Source: Hermodice carunculata
Lineage: Eukaryota > Annelida > Polychaeta > Eunicida > Amphinomidae
NCBI GenBank assembly: GCA_964020975.1
Contig: OZ026623.1
Location: forward strand, 86,467,341-86,531,340
Reading direction: 5' to 3'
DNA: 64,000 bases
Numbering within the stretch: the stretch's first letter is position 1; the number at the start of each line of letters is the position of its first letter. The position numbers were made by a program, and so were the translations under genes. Under the pieces are notes generated by a model, which saw only the letters and a list, made by a program, of their open reading frames with translations, was not told where the DNA came from and made no database searches. Positions 56,701-64,000 of the stretch are shown here, in pieces.

Positions 56701-57178
56701 TTTACCTCAACCTCTGTTGTGATTCCCCACGAACTGTTCCGCCATCGCCAGCAGGGGACTGACTTCACCTGTTCTTCAAGACCACTGAACCAATTTGCTT
56801 GTATAATTTCAAAGAAATTGGTGCACTGCAGACTATTAGGTCTGACTACGTGATCCTCAGTGGCACTGGACCACTTGACTGCATCCCAACAAACACACAC
56901 TTCCTGGTGTTCATCTTGTCACCAGGGACAGCTGATGCCACTGTCCAGTTGGGGGTGGGTTTTGTTTTGTGTGTTGTTTTTTTTATTTTTTATTTTTTTT
57001 TTTTAAATATCTTTGCTAGTCATTTGTTAAATCCAAAGGGAACGACCGATCGCCTGGGCTACAATATCTTGTTCACATCGCAATATGCCCCAGGTCAAAG
57101 GTCAACAGTTTTCCACACTCCAGGTTCTGCAGATTATGCGTAAATCTTAATCTAGCCAGGCAGATTAGAAGCCCCCAT
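56701..57178. other. non-coding, A-type fragment
   Basis: T-rich patch at 56976-57003. A short hairpin-core fragment (AGGTCAACAGTTTTCC) lies near 57100. A weak CTCF-like match (CCAGCAGGGGACTG, 12 of 14) lies at 56748-56761. Confidence 0.45.
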
Positions 57179-57370
57179 CAACCCTTTTCCCCCTTGAATT
57201 AAGACCGAGTTAAAAGCCGCTGACCTGGGGCATATGATCTTGATAGTTGTCATCCACAGTCATTCACAGTCACAATGTTTTTCATCACTGCTGAAGTTTG
57301 TTGGAAACACTATAGCAGATGTCGTTTGACCACAATCCAATTTTGCCTGGTTTAAGGGAGAAAGGCTTAA
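57179..57370 (-). mobile_element. TTAA element, subtype A1, half-hairpin form
   Basis: Left TCAACCCTTTTCCCCCTTGA, right TTTAAGGGAGAAAGGCTTAA; 192 bp. The body is the inverse of other A1 copies (AGATGTCGTTTGACCACAAT). The inner palindrome is reduced to one arm, so it is a deletion derivative. Confidence 0.72.
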
Positions 57371-58970
57371 TCCACAAAACTGTACCTTAAACTGTGTCTA
57401 CATTTTGTTATGAGTTCCACACAGAAACTCTCCACACTTTGGCATCAGATCATATCAGATCATATCAGATCCTATCAGATCACTCTGACCATTGAGCATA
57501 AATTCTGATGAAAATGGCTGTGGCTAAACTAAAACCATCAAGAAACACATTTTCAGGAAAGCTTTGACCTTGTCAAAAGTCTCATTGGTATTCCCTATTA
57601 GTGTGTAGAAGATTCTGCTAGGTTTAGTATCATATAAAATAATTCACAAAATGCACTTAAAAGGGAAAGTGCAGCACTGCAAATTTTACAAAAGATTCAG
57701 ATTAAATGAGTGGAGAAAGGTCACTTCCTGTCTCCTATGACCTTTGAACCAAAGTCTGCCGGTGGCTGGCTGCCCTGAGATATATCAACGTGGCTTATTG
57801 TGCAGCCAAAACTCTATCCCACCCTCAAACAAATGGATATTGTGCTGGGCGGCTGCCCATGTTAACATGGTTGTACTTTTACACATTACATGTTAAGCGT
57901 TGGCAGGTATCCCATAATTGAGGACACGCATCCACCGGCAGTGTAGAAATGTGTAAATGTATTTCATGTCTCGAACCAGCAGGACTTAACAACTTTTTAC
58001 CCTCAGTACTTTTTACCAAGCAAAAAAACACGAAATACACATGATCACTTGCAACCATTCTGAACACAGATGTTAACAAACCCACACACAAATCTTGGGA
58101 AATTTTCTATCTGTCACAACGACAAGAACTGTATCCCATCGTGTCATGCCAAAGCTTATTCAATTATGAAGTTAATGCAAGTTATTTGGTAGTATTACTT
58201 CGCAATACATACCACTGCATAATTCAGAGAAGGACACTTTTTTATTTTTCTGTGACAGTGGTAAACAAGTCAGACTGACGTTCATACCACTGCACCATTC
58301 TACGAAAAAGAAAACAACATGTTTTGTAACAAAAATAGTAAACAATCACAATGCACATTCTTAATTTGTGTTAGAAATGCCACTATGTTTAAAAAAAAAA
58401 ACTTTAAAAATTCCACAATGTACACTTCAGCAAACTGTGGCTGAAGTGTTTTTGTTTTTAATTTTTTTGTTTTGTTTTTGTTTTTTATCCCCGGTTTGCC
58501 ATGTTTACTTTCCATTATACATATGCCCTCTAGTGCTGCCTAATTCTACAATTTGTGTGTGTGCGTAATTTACAAAAGAGTAGTCGTGTGTGCTGTAATT
58601 TTTTCACTCAATTTTTTATTAATGAATATGAAATGTTTTTGACATTTGCTTCCATGAATTGTAATTTATGTTAATCATCAGATTGTTTCTTATGATTTAT
58701 TGTCAATCGAGCAAACAAGGTAACAACTTGCATGAGAATGCTTTTGCACACACATGCTCGTAACAAGCATTGTGATGGGCTGGATGAGAAAAACACACAG
58801 CAGAGAAGCTGATTTCATTCATTGGAAAAAAAAATATATACATGTAAACAAATAAATAAATAAATAAAATAAGCGAGAGGACTGAGACCGTTCCTTGCTC
58901 ATCTGACCTTGTCCAGTAACCTTTGTGGAACCATCATGGCTGTTTGCAGTGTTCAAGTCTTCACTGAAGG
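57371..58970. other. non-coding, 11-bp tandem and CTCF-like match
   Basis: An ATCATATCAG-type 11-bp tandem lies at 57447-57483. A CTCF-like match (12 of 14, minus) is at 58523-58536. Short (AAAT)n at 58850-58870. No gene. Confidence 0.5.
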
Positions 58971-59150
58971 GGGTAGGGGGGGGGGGTTCCAGTACGCTGG
59001 TACAGGTAATTATTTTTCTAGAGTATGCAGTACGGAAAATAAAAATCTTTCAAAATTTTGGATTGTATGAAGTACGTAAAATAAGAGGGCTTCCAGTACG
59101 CCAGTACGGTAAATAAAAAGCCCCAGTACGCCAGTACGGGAAACCCCTTT
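58971..59150 (+). mobile_element. D-family element, best copy
   Basis: Left GGGGGGTTCCAGTACGCTGG, right CCAGTACGCCAGTACGGGAA then ACCCC. These are loosely inverted ends. CAGTACG(C)-type repeats occur six or more times, alternating with AAATAAAAA phrases. Non-coding. Other copies at 41767 and 48317. Confidence 0.62.
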
Positions 59151-59640
59151 CCCATCCTCTTCACCTACACAGTTCTGCCTTAAGATCTTGAATGACAAGT
59201 GACGGGATCCACTATGACCAAGATGTAAGCCAACATGTCAGTTTGACCTTTCAAGGTCAGTCAAGGTCAAAATCCGCCATATAAAAAGAAACCTGCAAAG
59301 GTACTTTGCTATCAGAATTCAACAATAATGTCCTAGGACCCAATATTGCGAGATATAAGGCAATAAGTCTGTTAGTCCTTTCAAGATCAAAATCAACAAC
59401 ATCGACAGGATCCTGCTTGATACTTTCCGATTCATGTTTAATGGTAAGCAGGACCTTACAATGCACCACCCACCAACAAAGTAAGTCAACAAGTAAGATT
59501 TGCTGCCATATATGTATCCCAATGCTAACATGTATATATACTCTTGCCAAAAAAATTGTAAATTTCAATAATTCGTTAAAAATCAAGAAATGCCAGCAGT
59601 ACCATGCAAACAAACCTAGTGGACACTGAGTCTAGCTACA
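59151..59640. repeat. degenerate 'caaggtca' repeat region
   Basis: Phrases such as CCTTTCAAGGTCAGTCAAGG (59248) and GTCCTTTCAAGATCAAAATC (59373) recur about 130 bp apart, resembling the units at 16840-17210. Old and diverged. Confidence 0.45.
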
Positions 59641-60800
59641 TTCACACCAAGTTAGAAGAGAATCCAACTTGCTAGTTTACGGAAAGGAAGTAAAAAATAG
59701 TAGGCACATAAAAATTCTACAATGTATTTGCAAAAAATAAAAATAAAAATGGGAGCAGCACCTGTTAAAATAAATAAAGGTCTAGGGGTCTCCAAAAGTG
59801 TCTCTGATATATGTAATTTGGAAGCAACTGGACTAGCAGTTTCACAGAGGAAGATTTTTTTTAAGATTTTACCAAACAATGAATTAAAATGATCATTAAA
59901 AAAATCAAACAAATGACTGGAGTGTGATCATCTGTACAAACTTGATAGAGAGCTAAACCAGGCATATCCCAACTAAGTGTGACGTGGATCTGGCCAACAG
60001 TTTTGTACTAGAAGCAAAAATTTCCCCAGAGTTACCTAGTATGCAATAGGAACATGTGTATTGACCAGCAGAATAAATTTGAACAAGTCCTTAAAGATCG
60101 GAAACAATGAATATAATTGCCTAATTAACAGCTTTTTTTTACCCTTCTCTAAAGTACATTTCCACCAAGTTTTAGTGTAATCTGACGGACAGTTTTGCAG
60201 AAGTCAAAAATAGGAAAATCACACAAAAATTGCATCATCCCTACTGAACTAATTCAGGTTTAGGGGTCCCAACATATATATTCCTATGTAATTTTACAGC
60301 AGTTTCAAAGAAGATTTTTTTTTTTTAATTTTGTCAAAAAAATGCATGAAAAAATTTTCGAAATACCAAAAATCACTGAACATGACCATTTGAAAATACT
60401 TAGTAGAGACATACCTCAGGTACATCCCCACCAAGCTTGAAGTTGATCTATGCGACAGCTCTCCAGAAGTTGAAAATTTTATGTGAATTATCACTGCAAT
60501 CCCTGTTGACTCAGTAATTTAACAGAAATGTATGCATTCACTGACAAGTACTCAAATTTTTAAAACTTGTTAAAAATGCTGGATAAGGAATATCAACTTA
60601 ATGAACACCTTTGTTTCACTTTTCCACGGGTAAAATTTCCTCCCAAGTTTGAACACAATCTGACCAATGATTTGGAAGAAGTTGAGAAAAGCAAAAACAC
60701 ATAAAAATTCATAAAAAAAATATATAGAAAAAAACTGCACCTCCACCTGTTGTTCAAATTAAGGTCTTGGGGTCCCCAGAAGTGTCCTTATGCAATTTTA
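59641..60800 (+). repeat. degenerate array of 'ccaccaagtttga' units
   Basis: Related phrases recur at about 59647 (CACACCAAGTTAGAAG), 59966, 60149 (TTCCACCAAGTTTTAGTG), 60424 (CCCCACCAAGCTTGAAG) and 60627 (CCTCCCAAGTTTGAAC). They are spaced 140-320 bp and interleaved with 'TATGCAATTTTAAAGCAATTGG' units near 59815, 60290 and 60785. It is the same family as 3960-4620. At least two unit types alternate. Confidence 0.6.
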
Positions 60801-60882
60801 AAGCAATTGGCCTATCAGACAAGTCAGTTGAGCTAAAAAATGTATGTACTGGGTAAACATTTCCTGGTACCTCAATCATATG

Positions 60883-61055
60883 CAGTGAAATCTTGTTACA
60901 ATGACACCATCTGTTCCAGAAGAAATGTGTCGGATAATTGAATATGTCATATAAATGAGTCAAATAACAAAGAAAATAAACATTTTTCCATGAAATTTAT
61001 GTCACTATATTGAATATGTCGGATATGCGAGTGTCGTTATAATGAGGTTTCACTG
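60883..61055 (+). mobile_element. MITE with CAGTGAAA ends
   Basis: Left CAGTGAAATCTTGTTACAAT, continuing GACACCATC, pairs with the right end ATAATGAGGTTTCACTG preceded by GAGTGTCGTT; 173 bp. A TA lies on the right flank but TG on the left, so the target duplication is imperfect. CAGTGAAACC ends are shared with part of the B family. Likely Tc1/mariner-pogo type (inferred). Confidence 0.75.
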
Positions 61056-62160
61056 TATCTATTTTCAGCATCATTTACAGGTATATTTAACCAGTTTTGT
61101 GATAAATCTACCCATTACAGATTACCAGGAGCATTGTAATAATCCAGAGAACCACAAGTTACCAATTTGGTGTGACAAAATCAAATCATTCCCATTGGAG
61201 CATTTTGTCTCTACAGGAGACAACTTATATCACAGCATGGAAAACAAATTCGCATAAGTTACCCTCTGACCTTCTGAATCCTGTCAAGGTCACCATGAGA
61301 ATTACGCCAAGATCACCCAAATAGGATCTCTACATAGGAGGTACCTAGATACACACTCCTACCAAGTTTCGCGAAGTTTCATTGAGTTTTTCAAGAATTA
61401 TCTGAGGAGTTGGATGACGAGGAGGGAGAGGAGGAGGAGGAGAACAATAGAAACAGTAGGGTCTACAGCCACAACAACAACAACAACAACAAAAAACCCA
61501 GAAGAAATGGGCACTAAAACAATATCCCCTTGAAAAAAAGGCTTGATGCATTGTACTTGATCAATTCAGGTCAACTCTGACCCAGGCGAAGTAAACCAGA
61601 TTGAAATTTGGTGATTTAATTGGTGGTCAAAATAACATGTAGCCAAAGGCTACGCTTTAGTTCCATATCGCCACAGGCTCATAGCTATACAACTTTGAAC
61701 CCAGACTCCCAAAACTGGTTGAACTGGTGAATCATCTCTGGACCTACCAGCGCAAATCTTTCACGTCAGCAAGGTGCAAAATTTCAGCACATGGTTTGGC
61801 TACAAACCTGGTCCATATGCTTGCATTTATCAAAGGAAACAGTGTTTACTGCAAGACTTTTTTTTTCTGTAAACAGTTTGTCCGAAAAACTGCTTAACAC
61901 TGGTAAGTCAATTGCAGTCGTCACTTCCAAGAGAAATCCTTCAACAAAGGCTTGGCAAAAGTTTCTGCTGCATGATTGCGTGCAAATCTTATATTGTGAT
62001 ACCTGTTTACTCCAGCTTGTTTAATGTGCCAGGAAGTATTGTCAGTAGCAACCACAGCCCACATAAAATACTGTGAAAATAATTAAAAAGTCCATAAACA
62101 ATGGTTTTCTCTGTTTTCTAAGAATTAAACAATAATGCACTAATACTCTCATAAACAACT
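61056..62160. other. non-coding, nothing recognised
   Basis: A last 'CCTACCAAGTTTCGCGAAG' unit lies near 61363 and a GAGGAG/CAACAA low-complexity patch at 61410-61495. The remainder is complex sequence with no gene. Confidence 0.5.
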
Positions 62161-63180
62161 TTTTCCCCTAGATTTTAGTGGCCGGAAGTTTTTGCTGCCC
62201 ATTTGCTTTGTCAAACAATGGATGTTCAATCGACGGCAGAATGTTCCTCTCGATGATTGCTTTGAACACTTGGGTGACTCCTGGGTTGCTATGGCAACTG
62301 ATTATCCAGGTAAAGTTCGCAATGAAGTTTTCAGGATGGACCCCTCATAGCAGTCCTCGTTATTTATGAGCATCCAGTGCCATTTGAAAGTATACAGGTT
62401 AAGTTGGATCGAGTGGGACTACCAGGGATTGGAGCTGCAAAATTGGGGATAAGTCCCTTTGATAGATACACATTCATCATCCCTACGGGCGGTGCTACGG
62501 TCCTAATCTTTCCATCTGTGCCCCAAGACCCGGGATAAGCTTCAGTCCAGAGCCTCTAATCCTTTATATCTTAATATTGCAATCAGCGAGGCCTTCTAAT
62601 CCTACCCGAACCCCCATTCAATTTAGTAGAGGAGTCTATATGGCTTACAGGGGGAAATAACTCAGTCTGATCGCTGGGCTATCAAAAATGCCCCTCCTTT
62701 TAAAATCGTCATTAATTATTATTAAGCTTGTGTTTAGGAAGCAGTTGGTGACAGTGTAGTCTCTCTCTAATGCTCATTTCACCCAAGGCTATTTATTTCT
62801 CCTAGTGTCGCATGGCAGAGACGTACAATGCCGCATCTCACTTTGATTCTCTGACAATTATTCATGCTTAACAACAAAGGGTACTTCTCGGTGGCTTTTG
62901 CCCTGAGCAATGTGCAACTATCAAAATCCCTCCTGGATCTCAAAGCCTAGGACAAGCCAGTCATAATTATTGATACTCTCAACAATAAGAGTACTGACGC
63001 CACGGTGCCTCCGGCCACTCTTGCCCGGTGCAGTCTTTGCACCACGCTCGGAGCGTGTATGTAAACGACGAACCCCTGGCAGCTTTGGGGCGGATCCCGA
63101 TTAATAAGGACATGCTTACAATCAGTCAGTTCAGCACTTCTATCCACTATAAATATGCTTTATAAGTTTTCAATGACTTT
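62160..63180. promoter_or_regulatory. strongest candidate cis-regulatory block
   Basis: About 1 kb of repeat-free, balanced-composition sequence. It includes an RFX X-box (62285-62298), Otx-type CTCTAATCCTTT and TTCTAATCCTAC (about 62549 and 62599), TCATTAATTATTATTAAGC, CACTTTGATTCTC and TTAACAACAAAGGG (TCF/Sox), and GTCATAATTATTGATAC. Motif diversity suggests an enhancer or conserved non-coding element. A few small open frames here have no recognised product. Confidence 0.45.
62285..62298 (+). promoter_or_regulatory. RFX X-box, near-perfect palindrome
   Basis: GTTGCTATGGCAAC has both half sites intact and differs from its own inverse only around the centre. RFX factors regulate ciliary and neuronal genes across animals. 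Occupancy is unknown. Confidence 0.55.
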
Positions 63181-63880
63181 TCACAGTCACTGAAAACACC
63201 AATAAATTTCTCACATAAATGAATATGAATTCATCAGCTGCTTTCTGAATAAGTCGTCCATTTAGCCGCCTGTTGGTGTCAGTGTTTGTTTAGTTCTTAA
63301 TGTGTATTAAAACTATATGGCGTACACAGGCAGCACTTAAAGGTGGCCTGCGGCTATCACTACAGCTATTCATTAGTACAATTCCTGGCCCACTATCTGT
63401 GCCATCAGAACCCCGAGCGGCCTTGTACGTACCTTAACATATCTTCAAGCCCTTCACTAAAGCACTTATTAACATATGTAAAATTATACATGCAACAGAA
63501 AAAAAAACAAAAATCTTTACTTTTAATACCAACACCCCAGTACCAACAAGATGAATCTGTCCACAAGTGGCAATAGCCTCAAGTATACCTTTGATTCAAC
63601 ACATGTCCATTTGTGTTTGAACACTTCCGTCTTCAGCCTTTTCTATAAGCCTGCACTGAGGTGATGATTAATCATAGATAAACAGGTCACACTTGCAGGC
63701 AACTTTTGAAACTTGGAAGCGTGTATTTTTTTTTAATGGGCTATAAGCATTGGCGTGGCTGACGCCCATATTAGGACTGAACGGTGTCATCTATGCGCTT
63801 TACGTCTGCAGAAAAACAATGCAGTAACAAATCAAACATGCCAGAATAATGTCCCCGTCTCCCCCCCCATATGTACGAAG
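63181..63880. promoter_or_regulatory. complex non-coding, possible regulatory DNA
   Basis: The part at 63240-63470 is repeat-free with balanced composition (GTTTGTTTAGTTCTTAATG, GCTATTCATTAGTAC). The rest is plain A+T-rich sequence up to the terminal MITE. Confidence 0.28.
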
Positions 63881-64000
63881 TTAACCCTTTCAGTACTCAA
63901 CTAGGGGGCCCAATCAACAGCTTTCCCAGCATCCAAAGTACGCTAGAGAAATCTGTTGACCTGCACCTTTTGTTTCCTGTGGATCTAGAGGCATGTTGGT
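63881..64000 (+). mobile_element. TTAA foldback MITE, subtype A2, cut by window end
   Basis: Left end TTAACCCTTTCAGTACTCAA, hairpin at about 63912-63960 (TCAACAGCTTTCCC...GAAATCTGTTGAC), then the start of the shared module (AGGCATGTTGGT) at the window edge. The right end lies outside. Confidence 0.75.

Overview
This is a stretch of metazoan nuclear DNA with no gene I can call with confidence. It is A+T-rich and full of microsatellites, minisatellites and small non-autonomous DNA transposons (MITEs). Stop codons are dense in all frames, there are no operons, and no long open frame shows a recognisable domain. I could not fix the species. The mix of short inverted-repeat elements, long GA/CT arrays and tandem minisatellites suggests a marine invertebrate (lophotrochozoan, cephalochordate or similar). 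This is inference from style, not from a diagnostic gene.

The repeats fall into families I could define by comparing copies within the window. (A) TTAA-ended foldback MITEs of about 180-260 bp carry an inner near-perfect hairpin, usually GTCAACAGCTTTCC...GGAAAGCTGTTGAC. I recognise about twenty hairpin copies. The outer ends come in at least four subtypes: A1 TTAACCCTTTCCCCCT, A2 TTAACTCTTTCAGTGCC, A3 TTAACCCTTAAAGTGCT and A4 TTAACCCATTCCATACTG; A4 carries a different inner hairpin. A5 is a looser group. (B) TA-flanked elements are built from repeated 'GAGAGACCACC' modules with ends CAGTRGTCCCT. (C) Two hAT-like MITEs, at 10000-10386 and 56195-56554, each sit inside an older element with visible target duplications. 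(D) A GTACTGGCGTACTGG-rich family and (E) a TTTTCACGG-rich family are also present, with single copies of two further inverted-repeat elements. Tandem arrays have units of 24, 31, 33, 37, 39, 48 and about 172 bp. Two (TG)n(AG)n compound arrays carry purine tracts of about 195 bp each, in opposite orientations.

Between the repeats lie islands of repeat-poor, complex sequence dense in homeodomain, Otx, Sox/TCF, octamer, RFX and CTCF-like motifs. The main ones are about 5170-5700, 15590-16015, 20000-20860, 31850-32580, 36020-36690, 37815-38530, 40655-41350, 45000-45960, 55060-55560 and 62160-63470. They resemble cis-regulatory blocks in the gene desert or large introns of a developmental gene, but conservation cannot be tested here. 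The best coding candidate is a single possible exon on the minus strand at 12489-12669, in the most G+C-rich part of the window. Its product is not recognised.

Overall reading: a regulatory landscape heavily colonised by MITEs, with at most one short coding exon.
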